From Albifimbria verrucaria (taxonomy: Eukaryota; Ascomycota; Sordariomycetes; Hypocreales; Stachybotryaceae): a stretch of 64,000 nucleotides of DNA. Of the stretch, positions 1 through 10,184 are shown piece by piece. The stretch is from contig JAHREC010000018.1 of assembly GCA_020081605.1 (NCBI GenBank), forward strand, positions 1 to 64,000, written 5' to 3'. The notes below the pieces were generated by a model that worked only from the letters and a program-made list of their open reading frames with translations, ran no database searches and had not been told where the DNA came from. The translations under genes and the position numbers were made by a program. Position 1 is the stretch's first letter; every line of letters begins with the position of its first letter.

Positions 1-102
1 CTAACCCTAACCCTAACCCTAACCCTAACCCTAACCCTAACCCTAACTCCTAACCCTAACTCCTAACCCTAACCCTAACCCTAACCCTAACCCTAACCCT
101 AA
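1..102. repeat. Telomere repeat (CCCTAA)n, chromosome left end
   Basis: About 17 tandem CCCTAA units run from the first base, with two variant units carrying an extra TC (around 46-64). The C-rich strand reads 5'->3' inward, as expected for a left chromosome end. The TTAGGG type is the usual telomere repeat of filamentous ascomycetes. Confidence 0.97.
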
Positions 103-2177
103 TTTCCGTTGGGTTAGGGCTAAGGCTACGGGTAGGGTTACGCGTAGGGTTAAGGCCAAGATTAGGCCTGCAGTTTCACCCTTTCTACTCTCTTCACGCT
201 ACTTTTCCGCTTTTTGCCGTTTAGTAGCCGCCTTTAACTGTCTGTTGTTTGCTTCTCGCCCTTGTAAGAAGTCGTAGGCTTCGGCCTTCTTAAACGACCA
301 GCAACAAGGGACCGCCAGAGGGTAACGAGTGGAGACCGAAAAGCAAAGACGCAAACAGTCGGTTACTTGTAAGCGCGTAGTGGAGACCACCCAGGTAGGA
401 AAGATCAGGTAGCCTTAAGGTTCTAGGCTTCAAACAAGTGGAAACCAGTGACTAGCAAAGTAGTAACCAGCAGAGGCCGAGAGTGCTTAGTAAAGACCCT
501 GAAGCAAAAAGCAGACGGCAGATGGCCAACCACACCTGGCGGACAGTAGCAACTTAGAAAGAGCAAACGGAAAAGAAAGCTAAGCAGGTTGCAGGCGACG
601 ACAACAGACAACCGATCTAGAACAGAAAGGACTGGTGGGAAAAGGTTAACAGGCTAAAGCGGGAGGTAAAGAACAAAGAGCAGAGAACAGAGCAGAGAAC
701 AGAGCAGAGAACAGAGCAGAGAACAGAGCAGAGAACAGAGCAGAGAACAGAGCAGAGAACAGAGCAGAGAACAGAGCAGAGAACAGAGCAGAGAACAGAG
801 CAGAGAACAGAAGATAGACAAGAAAGAGTAGAAAACAGCGACTAGATAGCGAGAACAAACAGGCACCAACAAGCAACTGGGAGAAGCGCTTAGACAAGCT
901 AGGGCAGCGTGACACTAGGAGACTCAACCGCAGACAACAGACAACAGACAACAGACAGCAAAAAGTAGCTTGTGAAAAACTTCCTACAACTTCCTACAAC
1001 TCCTCCTTCCTCAGTGATTAGAGAACTTAACCCACCTTCTCTTAAACTCTTCGTCTTTTCAGTCTAACAAGAACCTTAGCTAGTAACCCTGGCCCACCTC
1101 GGCCTTCAACCCTGTTCTTTGTACCCTTAACCAAACTTCTTCTGCAGACCCTAGGGCCAAAGATCCTCAAGGTCAGGGTTAGGTTAGGGTCAGGGTCAGA
1201 AATTTACCTACCCTATATGCTTGGTCTGCTCGCTTCTATCAACCTTTTCACTCATAACTAGCACTTACCGATAGCTGTTAGAATACTATTTCACCCTATG
1301 CCTTGTATACCTGCCATTTTAATCCAGAGTAACCTTAATAGCTGCTCTTTCCTCACGCTTTAAGGTTGGCGGTTAGCGGTTCGACAACGTAGCGGTTAGC
1401 GCTGGCCATAGGACCATGACTAATCTGCCGATAACCCTGATCCTGCAAATCGGCCACCGGACGTTAAGTTGATCCATCCCACGTTTTCCTGCCTAACGCC
1501 AGCACAGGTTATCCTGCTGTATCCTCCTACGAACCAACAGCCTGTTGGTTATCACCCCCAAAGCCCCTGTTGAGGCTGTGTAACCTAAGCCGCAGGACGT
1601 CAATCCATAGATCGCTATAAATTAATGCATCAGCCCCTTTACCAACTTTCTCATCATGCCGCCCGTTGGCTCCCATCCGAATAGCACCTTCGGCCTAATC
1701 AGCTTAAACATAATGCTCAAGAGTTCACTTCACTATAGAAACCATTAAAATTATATTCTTTTATATATCCATCGTCAATTCATAGAATGGCGTCAAAACA
1801 TGCCCACTCTACAGAGACAAGTGAGTCTTAGTGCCCTAATTGGTCCCATTCGCCTGGGAAGTAGCTGATCAGTACCCTAGACCTTGACGCTCGAACTCAA
1901 TCTGACGAGTGTTTGGGGCTTCCCACCCGGGCTCAAGCTATTCGGTGCTGGAGCTCAATTATATTCATGCAGGGGATGAATATCTGGAAGGCCTATCCTA
2001 TCTACCTAAATTATATGGTCGTGGGCTGGGGCGGCCTGAGTCTTTTGAAGCAGGCCGTCTTTATTAGGTGCCTTAGGGATTTGTATCTTTGTCGCTGTGC
2101 CTATTATATTTCTATGTCAAAGGTAATAGCTATAGTTATCCTCTCTTCGGCTTATGCTATATTGATTATGAAGATAT
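103..2177. other. Subtelomeric spacer without a supported gene
   Basis: No reading frame here looks protein-like. The region holds degenerate TTAGGG-like motifs in the opposite orientation to the telomere (about 108-160 and 1172-1198), a 12-bp minisatellite (677-808), a short 7-bp repeat (CAGACAA, about 931-957) and low-complexity purine-rich sequence. Short open frames across the minisatellite encode only repeats of Phe-Ser-Ala-Leu or Ser-Leu-Leu-Cys and are by-products of the repeat. Confidence 0.7.
677..808. repeat. 12-bp tandem repeat, 11 perfect copies
   Basis: The unit AGAGCAGAGAAC is repeated 11 times without a mismatch (132 bp). All purines except two C per unit lie on the + strand. 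It sits 570 bp from the telomere array. Perfect conservation implies recent expansion or homogenisation. Confidence 0.95.
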
Positions 2178-3107
2178 TTATCGAGATGGAACCTGGTGCC
2201 CCCATTCATCGCCGACCATACATTGCTCGTGATATTTCAGGTTGAACCCATAAGTAATCCACCCTATGATTGATTCCTGTTCCTTTGAGGGCCCGAACGC
2301 AGCAATAGCTCCTTGGGCCATAATTAAACGATTATAGTAATCCAGTATATTCCACTGAAACCCTTTGTAGTCGCTGTTCTCGCTAGGGATCTCGATAGAA
2401 CAAGCTACTTCATCGTACAACCACCTTAAGTTCTTATAGCTAAACTCCGGCAGATCGTTAATCTCGCTGTTCATCATCGCCTTGGCATCCAGGCCGCCAC
2501 TGTCGAAGTATTGCTGATTATATATCTTCTCAACCCCGTCACGGCTCTGAAGGCGTCTCTCGTTAAGTTTTGTTCGTGGTCCAGGGCCGTAGCCTAATTT
2601 AACACGTCTTTCCATAGTGATTGGATCGATATCCATGATTGCGATATGGAGGTCTTGACTGCCATGTTGAAGTGCAAAGACTGGGTGTTGCTTCTCTTGT
2701 CGCTTCGAGAGTGGGTTAAGCTTTGGTTCGTTCCACATGCCAATATGCCGAACTTCATGGCCAAGTTGCTGCGTTAAAATATCCTCCATTCGACGATGGA
2801 GTTTAACGGATCGCGGGAATTCATTGGGGTTCCTTACATTGGGCCCAAGGTTCCAATCATGCATCTCCACGAGCTCGCCAAGTAATTCGCCTGCCGTTAC
2901 CCTAGCTTTTGTATCAAGGCTTTTGGCAAGGGCGATCGACATCTCGCCATAACCCCTTCTTAGGGCTAGAGCTGCCAGAACCGTGAATACTGCACCCTTA
3001 ATGCATGAGTACCTATTCTGCTCGACATCTTCGGACTTAGCGTATGCCCGACAAGATGTAACGAGTTCCCAAAGTCCAAAGCCCATGCCTGGGGTTCCGG
3101 CCACCAC
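2178..3107 (-). CDS. Fungal hypothetical protein, 5' end uncertain
   Basis: An uninterrupted frame of about 309 codons ends in TAA at 2178. The first in-frame ATG falls eight codons in (GMGFG), but the frame stays open and protein-like upstream to about 3215, so the true start probably lies in an upstream exon that I could not join. Visible features are a short hydrophobic stretch near residues 35-55 (AVFTVLAALAL), a conserved-looking GMGFGLWEL motif, and a polar, aromatic-rich C-terminal half with several His and Trp. I do not recognise the family and see no catalytic motif. It is the gene nearest the telomere. Amino-acid composition and the length of the frame support real coding; the function is unknown. 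Confidence 0.6.
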   Translation of the reverse strand: MVAGTPGMGFGLWELVTSCRAYAKSEDVEQNRYSCIKGAVFTVLAALALRRGYGEMSIALAKSLDTKARVTAGELLGELVEMHDWNLGPNVRNPNEFPRSVKLHRRMEDILTQQLGHEVRHIGMWNEPKLNPLSKRQEKQHPVFALQHGSQDLHIAIMDIDPITMERRVKLGYGPGPRTKLNERRLQSRDGVEKIYNQQYFDSGGLDAKAMMNSEINDLPEFSYKNLRWLYDEVACSIEIPSENSDYKGFQWNILDYYNRLIMAQGAIAAFGPSKEQESIIGWITYGFNLKYHEQCMVGDEWGHQVPSR

Positions 3108-4170
3108 TTCAATGTTGATTGGCCATGCATTCCAAAATCGAATCGACTTCGTGGCCGATTCTGAACGGAGAGAGTGGTATTTGACTCCAATATATCTATA
3201 TTACTATATATTAACAGGGTCCTCACGAATGCCAGTTTAACAAGACATACCAATAGCTGCACCCTTACTGTACCTATTTTCGCCACATTTCCTCTGAGGA
3301 AATGGACTTATATGTAGTGCCATTAGACAGGGGTTGAAGAATAGAAGCAAGAGTATAATCTGGCACAAGGGCCCAGCATAAGATAATAATCGATACTCTC
3401 ATAATGCAATAGTAAGAAAGGCTGGTTAATATTGCAGGATTTCTAGCGTTCTTATATCGTGGAGTCGAATATTATATTATTATATTATAATGGCGGAAAT
3501 ACAGTCCCCTTTTAAGCTATTAATTATCTGTTAGTTTATTGCTAACCTTACTCCATCCAGAACCAAACGCTTATCAGCTTATTCTTTTCCCCTTTTTAGC
3601 ATCTTTGTTGGTGGCTTGTGGCTTCTCCGTCTTGAGTTGGCCGCAGACCCCATATACAAGTCATGCGGTGAATGATTCGTATGATGATGGGGTCTGGAAC
3701 ATATAAATAGTATCCAGAAGCTTGTGGGATATGCGGTTAGAATAAGGTCCGCTGTCAGCGTGTGCGAGAAGCATCGGTTTTATGATACGCAGCTCCGTGT
3801 ACGAGATATGATTGCTCCGACATGCCCCCAATTCCTGGGGCTTGTCTGGATCATGAGGCTGAGAAGCGTGGGTTTGTTGGTAAGCATATGTTACAGGATT
3901 CCAAACAGCGCAAGATACGCTCTAACACCCCTGTAGTAATCAGGGCGCAGCAAGCCACCGAACAAAAACGGCGATTTACAGTCTGGTGTTTTCTAACCAA
4001 CGAACAATTCTCCCATCAGTATTAAGAATTCATAAATAGCAGCCATACTTTATAATATATATTTAAATATGTAAGCTCTACGATTCTGAATATTTCTATG
4101 AACTTTAAATCTTAATCTTTTCTTTAGGCTACCTATATTCATCTCTTGTGAATAGTTGAAAATCACAAAC
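3108..4170. other. Intergenic, moderately AT-rich
   Basis: Apart from a possible 5' exon of the preceding minus-strand gene (about 3110-3290), nothing coding is evident. It contains short TA-rich runs around 3470-3490 and 4040-4080. Confidence 0.55.
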
Positions 4171-4650
4171 ATGCATCTATCTTTAAAATATATACTTTCT
4201 CTTGCCTTTATCCTGTTGAGTCTCCTAGGCGCTATTGCCACACCGATAACTCAAACTGGCGAAGTCCATGGTCATCTTAACCAGCGCACCCCAGTCTGGA
4301 ATTGGCCTCGTTGCACTTTTGCAGAGGAAGGGCAATGTACTCTCTATATGGCAACGGGGAAACCATATCCAACCTTCACACAATATCGCACGTTTGCACT
4401 TTTCGATCATAAATGCAAACTCACATCCCTTTATTATACAGACATAAAGGAGAAGATTGTCAATCTCAAAGGCCATCTACCAGGTGGCATAAGAATCGCA
4501 GTCGACGATCAAATGCAACCGGAAGGTGCTATATCTTATCGTTTAGTAGATACTCCTCTTGGTAGTGGCTTGGAGTGCCATGATTGGGGGAGTATGTGGA
4601 TGGCATCGGCTGCAGGAGACATTTCCCTGTTAAGCAACATTTTCTATTAG
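4171..4650 (+). CDS. Small secreted protein, candidate effector
   Basis: An uninterrupted frame encodes 159 residues from ATG 4171 to TAG 4650. The first ~25 residues are a clear signal peptide: Met-His, a hydrophobic core (YILSLAFILLSLLGAIA), then a small-residue cleavage region before TPITQ. The mature part has four cysteines (PRCTF, GQCTL, HKCKL, LECHD), compatible with two disulfides, and no membrane segment. No known enzyme motif is seen. Size, secretion signal, even cysteine count and subtelomeric position fit the general profile of fungal secreted effector-like proteins, but that role is inference. The ATG at 4171 is chosen because it immediately precedes the signal peptide; there is no intron. 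Confidence 0.75.
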   Translation: MHLSLKYILSLAFILLSLLGAIATPITQTGEVHGHLNQRTPVWNWPRCTFAEEGQCTLYMATGKPYPTFTQYRTFALFDHKCKLTSLYYTDIKEKIVNLKGHLPGGIRIAVDDQMQPEGAISYRLVDTPLGSGLECHDWGSMWMASAAGDISLLSNIFY

Positions 4651-4902
4651 CTACGATAGCCTGATATACATTGGTTGTGTTTAGTGAAAAAGAAAGCAGC
4701 ATTAAGTCGGCCCTAGAGTATATAAACCCAACCTAACCTTAACCCCCAGCCGCTTAAGTGTTTGCTACCTCCCAAGAATGGAAAGTGCTGAAGAAACTTA
4801 ACATTAATACAATAAAAAGCGAGCTTAGCTCTTGTCAATTAAACGGCAGGATTACCTAAGCCCCATGCCCCACTGTATATAATCTAGTGGGTGACAGTAC
4901 TA

Positions 4903-5870
4903 TTATATTATTTTTTTCTGGTAAAGCCGATCCATACGGATTCCATGTATAGCCTTGTCTAACTCCTGGGCTGCTGTTGCCGTAGATATTTTAATGCTTT
5001 CTTCGATATCCGCCTTTATAACCGCTTCCTCCTTTTCTAACTTGATCTTCTGCGCTGCGATACCCTTGAGGTCTTCTGGAGTCCCTGCAGGAAGCAAATT
5101 TCCACCTCATCATGCAACCTCACCAGGCATCGTTCCCCACTTTGATACAGCGATACTAGAGAAGGAACATAACCATTTTGTCCGAGTAGGGTTAGAAGTC
5201 GATGGCTCTGTTTTAACAGACGCCTCATTTCACCCGCGTCGACTTCCTCACGCTCCGCTGATATTTTTGTATGGTGTTCATTGCCTGTATTAGATCCTCG
5301 AAGTCTTCGTCGCTTATCCATCTGGGGAAACGGTATCGATGCTCTTTCCATAGAACCGCCCACGATTCAAGATTAGCCGACGCTGCGCAATCCCATCCGC
5401 GCTCCTTTAGCGTATCTGCCAACACTGCTTTGGCGTATAAAAAGCATGCTTCTTCCATCATACATCGCACAGTTCCGAAAAACTCATACTGTAAGCGGAA
5501 TGGTAGGAAGGCTCGACCTAGGAAATTTCTTTCATGGCCCACTGGCACTGGCTTTGGTTAGGTCTTCAAACGACGAGCTCTCATATACAGACCCATACCT
5601 TCACCCCGTGCCATCGACGCAGCCATACTCGCTATACGGTCTTCGTTCTGATCGATGCCGTTCGCAGTTCTATCGTCGCTTGCTCCGTGACCCTTCATCG
5701 TGTCCTTTGGGGAGGCTGAGCCCCCTCCTCGCGAGGCGAAACGGGCTCTTCTCGCTCGTGCGTTTCTTCGTAGGACGTATTAGATGCGATTTCCATGTTT
5801 GCTCCTGTTCTGCGAATGTCCTTGCCGCTTCTGCCGCCTTCTGAGCTGCCGTCCTCTTCTTCTTCGCCAT
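4903..5870 (-). pseudogene. Frameshifted gene for a fungal protein of unknown function
   Basis: Protein-like sequence runs on the minus strand from ATG 5870 to about 4903 but jumps frame several times. The segments, in order, are a Lys/Ala-rich start (MAKKKRTAAQKAAEAA), an Arg-rich linker, a well-formed aromatic-rich segment (EEACFLYAKAVLADTLKERG, 5225-5548), a second segment (5100-5270, EEVDAGEMRRLLKQSH) and a helical coiled-coil-like tail (4915-5097, KIKLEKEEAVIKADIEESIK). The two best-seen joints, near 5245 and 5095, are each explained by one lost base, and two further losses fit between 5690 and 5550. I do not recognise the family. It lies directly downstream, on the same strand, of the broken RNase H gene. 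It is either a decayed gene or one broken by consensus errors. Confidence 0.55.
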
Positions 5871-6103
5871 TGCTGTAATGGTTCGCTATCCGGTTCTTGG
5901 TGGCGAGGATGATGTTCGCTACTTTCTCGAGGGAGAGGAAAAGAAGGGAGAGAAGGAAGAAGTCGATGCATATGAGACATGCGAAATCGCGGTCCGGAAT
6001 ATATATAAACCACCGGACCACAAACATACAGTGCCCTTGAAGTCAGACTCTACGACAGACCGTCGTGCAAGCTTCGAATACGCTTCCTCAATGCAGCAGA
6101 CAA

Positions 6104-6598
6104 CTAAGATGCCTCTTCTAACGCGCTATTTGTCAACGCGTCTGCTTGCTCATTGTGCTCTCGCGCTACATGCCAAAACAAAACCTCCACACCGACTTTA
6201 CGAAGCGTATCAATCCACTTATCTAATTCCTTGAAAAGGTCCGAGTTACGAACTATTTTCTGCTTTGCTGTCCAATAAACCCTGTCTTTTCATACCCACC
6301 GGTTCGGAACCCAGTCCGTGATCCCGTCTACCACATATGCTGAATCTGCTTTGATCACTACTAGATCCAGCCTCTTACCCCCAAACCGTTCTTTTTGTAT
6401 ATCGCATGGGCCACTTGAAGCGCAATAATGGCAGCCTGAAGTTCTGCCACCTGATTCGTCGTGCGAACACTCTCGATAATGACGCTTTATTGTATTCGAG
6501 TATTCCTCGACAAACACACCTGCAGCCATTCTGGCTGTTGGTGTTCCATTGTACCGGCACACACCATCGACGGCAATGACTATGCAATCTAGATGCAT
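6104..6598 (-). pseudogene. RNase H type I domain protein, broken
   Basis: Reading from ATG 6598 the protein begins with IVIAVDGVCRYNG, then NQVAELQAA, then IKADSAYVVDG and finally WHVAREHNEQADALTNSAL before a TAG at 6104. These four blocks hold the Asp, Glu, Asp and Asp expected of the RNase HI active site, in the right order and spacing for a domain of about 165 residues. The frame is interrupted: it shifts near 6470, shifts back near 6410, and a TGA interrupts it near 6288 just after NRWV. Stand-alone RNase H proteins of this kind are common in Sordariomycete genomes and would cleave RNA in RNA:DNA hybrids. As it stands the gene cannot make the whole domain. Confidence 0.8.
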
Positions 6599-7516
6599 TT
6601 CCCATCTGTGTAAGGGGTTTCACATCACAATTTCAAACGCTGCTTATACCATGCATTTATATATTGAGCTTCAGTGACTAGACCTCAACACCACTTTAAC
6701 CTTTGTCCCATCGTTTGGTTTTCCAGAGGCTGCATAAAGGAGGGAGGGATATGCGGCGTGGTATGGTTTGACCATTCATAAAGCAGTAACCCAATCGTTC
6801 GCCAAGGCGTCAGAAACCCTCGTTTAATCCCGGTTTGGACGATTGAAGCTGCTGCGTGAGGGTGGGGGTTTGCAGGGTTCGTGGCCACCAAGCCAATGAG
6901 TGGTGGCCTATGGGCTGTGAACCAACCTTATTTAAAAGCATTGGTGGGAAGCAAACCCGGGAATTCGGACTGGCGAGGGTCACTACGTGAGTTCCTTTTA
7001 TTCTAGCTGGCACAGTCGGACCTTTGTGTGATGTCGGCGTCCTATTGCAGGGCCAACCGCATACACAATCGTTCTTGGTATGGAACCCCGTGGGCACCCT
7101 ATTGGTTGCGACCGCATCGTCCGGGTACTCACCCAGGCACATTTACAGGGTAGCGGGGAGCCAACTGCATAAGAGAACGAAACGATGAGATAACGACCCA
7201 ACAGTAAATTGTCAAATATTCCTAGGACCTCCCGGCTCTTGCATGGGCTCGGTTAGGATTCCTGGATATGGATACCAACAGCATATAGGATCATCGTAGG
7301 CGAGGGCTTTCGGGCTAGTCGAGACAGCCACCTCCCGCTCTTTCCGCTCTTCCAGGCCGGGGTTCAATGGGATAAAGGCACAGTACACTGTTCCGCGTAA
7401 AACTATAAAGAGGTGGCCGATTTCCCTCCTTCCAATCTCCAGCCCGACTCATCTCCTTAGCCCTCACCTGACCATCCGACCATCCAATCATCCAATCGTC
7501 CGCACCCTTTGCCAAC
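6599..7516. other. Intergenic, no gene seen
   Basis: No frame with protein-like composition on either strand. A TATA-like ACTATAAAG at about 7400, 115 bases before the next start codon, could serve the downstream secreted-protein gene. Confidence 0.5.
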
Positions 7517-8045
7517 ATGCTCTTCCTTCCCCTTATCCTTGGCCTTGCCGCCAGTGTCAACGCAATCGACCTCTACCTCGGCTGGAGGGGCGGCAGCAAC
7601 TACGTTGCTTGCCGTAACATAAACCCCAACGTCTGCTGCTCCACTGCTGCAGGAGGGAGCCCTTCAACAGCCTTGACTTCAGAGAGATCCCCAGGAACTG
7701 GAACATCCAGTGCCGTGGCCACAGAGGCCCCCAGTGTGGCTCGCTGGCCGAGGTCAAGCAGAGCAACGGCGCTACCGCAGTTAGCCTGTTCAACTCTGAC
7801 TTTGGTGGCTCTGGCTATGGCTTCGTCTCTAAGCGCTCCACGGACGATGCTGTTGTTGAGACCGTAAGGCCATCTCTCTTGGTCTTTGGAGACGGGGCTC
7901 AATATGATCTTTCCGAATTGACTGAATCTTCCTATGATGAAATGGTATGTGCCTCTTACGTCCCATAGGCTTGAACCATAAGTGCTTTTGCTAATGACCA
8001 TGGTAGTTAGTACCAGCTTTTCCGCTACCATCCTCCGAGTCATAA
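7517..8045 (+). CDS. Small cysteine-containing secreted protein, one frameshift
   Basis: ATG 7517 opens a textbook signal peptide (MLFLPLILGLAASVNA) followed by IDLYLGWRGGSNYVACRNIN and a CC pair. At about 7661 (GGGAGCCCTTC) one base appears to be missing; in the next frame the protein continues smoothly (FNSLDFREIPRNWNIQCRGH, then PQCGSLAEVKQSNG) to an intron at 7945-8006 (GTATGT...GGTAG, branch GCTAATGAC) and a short final exon ending SSES-TAA at 8045. The total is about 155 residues with five cysteines. Third-position C/G preference continues across the shift, so both halves are real coding sequence. No enzyme motif is visible; it is a candidate extracellular or effector-like protein. The single shift may be an assembly error. 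Confidence 0.7.
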
Positions 8046-8441
8046 CATGGCATCCTCCCTCGCTTAACCCCTCGCTTGACCCCTCGCGCTTCCAAAGAGT
8101 CTACCTGCTAATGTTCGTATTCTTCGTCTACAGTCTCCGAATCGCAGCTTCGAACGGTTCCTCCGACGATGTTCCCGCCAAATTCGACACATCCAGGATC
8201 GAGTAAAGGTTCGATATGGTGGCTTGAGCGCTTGGAATATATGCCAGCCTGGTCCGACGTTCCTCTTGCGATCACCTTGACTGCGGAGGGTAACAGGTTG
8301 CCTTGCATACTTAGTTAAACATTATAGAACTCTGCTACCTCATTCCCTACAAGTCCCATATCCCTTCCAGTGTGTGACTAAATACAGTAATCTGTGAAGT
8401 TGAAAATCCATAGCCCAATTTTTAAGAACAGCAGCTTTCGT

Positions 8442-10184
8442 TCAGCTCGGCACCCACACAAGCTCAATAATACCATCAAGTGCCTTCATGGGCCTTTTCT
8501 TCTCTACCATCCATCGCTCATCATCCTTCTTTCGAACATATACCTGTAACACGGACCCGTCCTCCATGACTTGCGAGTCACGAAGCTCCCAAGCAATCTT
8601 CTTACCCGTTTTGAGGAGCGAGGGGCGCTGAGGGCCATACGTGTAGTCGAAGTTCCACACATGCTCCTCGAACAGCGGGCGAAATGTACGCTCCACCTGA
8701 CTCAGGTCGAAGTCGATCCCATCGGGGTAGTGCGCAATGCTATAACCGTTGGAGATGATGAAGTTGTCCGCAGTAACGAAGCGCTGAAACGGGCAGTCCT
8801 CGCCGCACGTATAGGATATCTTGGTGGTATTTAGCGGGTTGGCCGAGTGCCACTTGTCGCCTCTCTTGAAATGATGAATGCTGTACGGCTTAAATCCGCC
8901 TTCGTAGAAACCCGATGCGTCTCCTACAAGATCGAGCTGCCAGAGGTCCTTCAGGTGCGTGAGACGTATGTCGGTGTTCTCGTATATGCACTTACGAAGG
9001 AGAATGTCTCCCTGAGGACCCCAGCCGGTGTTGGACTGCTTGATCTTGGCCCTCGTCCGGCAAGCGTCAATGCGACTGGAAACGATACCCGCCAAAGGAC
9101 GGCTGAGGAAGACTCCACCGCCTCCAAAAGCTTGGGAGCCGTGCACCTTCACGGCCGTAACGTCCTCGGATAAGGTGCCGATATATAACAGCCTTGTATG
9201 ATCATACTGCTTGAACCGCTCGACGAGGCCATTCATCGCCGTGAAGAAGGTGTCGTCATCGCACAAGACCAGCCACTTCCTGTTCGGGGAGTCTTTGTGG
9301 GAGTAAAGCATAGGCACCAGGTTGAGGTACCGGACAGCCATCTCCTTCTCTATCCGGCTATCCCACCCGCTCACTTCGGAATCGATACCGGCATCGGCAA
9401 GTCGTTGCGCGACCTCCGTAAGCTCCGCATCCGTGACGTCAAGGAGGCGAAGGAGGAGCTTGCCTCCGTTAGACCTGCCTTTGCTGTCGGTTAGCCAGTA
9501 GGCCCACTCTTGGATCATCGAAGGGTCGCTGAGGCGCTTGTATGTGGTGGAAATGGCGAATATGAAGTCGGAGAGATCAGCATCGGCCGGGAAAGGCGAC
9601 TCCGGGACGGAAACCTCCAAGGGTTCGCTGCATTTCTCTTCCTGGTCGTGGCCACTCAGCAGATCCACCACCCGGAAGCCTTCGGCGTCATTACCTGATG
9701 ACAGGAGGTTCTGCGGTAGCGAAGTATAAGATTGACGCTCGATGGGCTTGCGCGTGAAGCTGATGTAGCGTCTCAAATACTCGACTTGATCGTCCAGCTT
9801 GTATCTGTCACTTATCTCACGAAGCCTGTCCGTATCAACATTGCAATTCATAACGTGGCTCGATGACGGCCGTGCGCCATGTGCGCTGGTGTTGATGGGT
9901 TTGGCTTGATCACCGCCCGAAAGTTTCGGCTTGACAGCGGATACATCTTTTAAATCAGATGTTTTTAGAAGCAAGTCTGTGGTATACGGTCTCGTTGATG
10001 GTAAGTTCCAATATGCTATCAAAAGAACGGCAATAAGCACAACAAGCTTGAGAGCTCTTGAGAAGGAGCTCCGTATGCCCCAGGTTGACTGGATTAATGC
10101 CTTCGCTAGGGTGCAGGCTCTCGTGGCTTTCGCCGACCAATACACACTATGCGGGGCCTCTAGGCGGCCGATCCACCCTACCAT
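8442..10184 (-). CDS. Type II membrane glycosyltransferase, fringe/DUF604-like (GT31-like)
   Basis: An intact intronless frame of 580 residues runs from ATG 10184 to 8442. A cytosolic N-terminus of about 43 residues is followed by one membrane segment (44-58, LKLVVLIAVLLIAYW), a variable stem, and a catalytic region from about residue 205 (DFIFAISTTYKRL). The DxD-type metal and nucleotide-sugar motif is CDDDTFF (DDD at 309-311), followed by YIGTLSED and the glycine-rich AFGGGGVFLS (352-361). This order is that of fungal fringe-like DUF604 glycosyltransferases, Golgi type II proteins that add a sugar to glycoproteins or glycolipids; donor and acceptor cannot be read from sequence. It is one of the few unbroken genes here and probably functional. 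The several plus-strand frames opposite it are shadows. Confidence 0.88.
   Translation of the reverse strand: MVGWIGRLEAPHSVYWSAKATRACTLAKALIQSTWGIRSSFSRALKLVVLIAVLLIAYWNLPSTRPYTTDLLLKTSDLKDVSAVKPKLSGGDQAKPINTSAHGARPSSSHVMNCNVDTDRLREISDRYKLDDQVEYLRRYISFTRKPIERQSYTSLPQNLLSSGNDAEGFRVVDLLSGHDQEEKCSEPLEVSVPESPFPADADLSDFIFAISTTYKRLSDPSMIQEWAYWLTDSKGRSNGGKLLLRLLDVTDAELTEVAQRLADAGIDSEVSGWDSRIEKEMAVRYLNLVPMLYSHKDSPNRKWLVLCDDDTFFTAMNGLVERFKQYDHTRLLYIGTLSEDVTAVKVHGSQAFGGGGVFLSRPLAGIVSSRIDACRTRAKIKQSNTGWGPQGDILLRKCIYENTDIRLTHLKDLWQLDLVGDASGFYEGGFKPYSIHHFKRGDKWHSANPLNTTKISYTCGEDCPFQRFVTADNFIISNGYSIAHYPDGIDFDLSQVERTFRPLFEEHVWNFDYTYGPQRPSLLKTGKKIAWELRDSQVMEDGSVLQVYVRKKDDERWMVEKKRPMKALDGIIELVWVPS

Noticed and set aside
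646..951. Minus-strand frames of 72-101 codons with Phe-Ser-Ala-Leu or Ser-Leu-Leu-Cys repeats
   Set aside because: They are produced by the 12-bp minisatellite, whose length is a multiple of three; no flanking protein-like sequence.
7640..7690. A micro-intron instead of a frameshift in the secreted-protein gene
   Set aside because: No GT..AG pair of plausible size joins the two frames; one missing base explains it.
8571..9729. Several plus-strand frames of 62-108 codons
   Set aside because: They lie antisense to the intact glycosyltransferase and have composition expected of its mirror frames.
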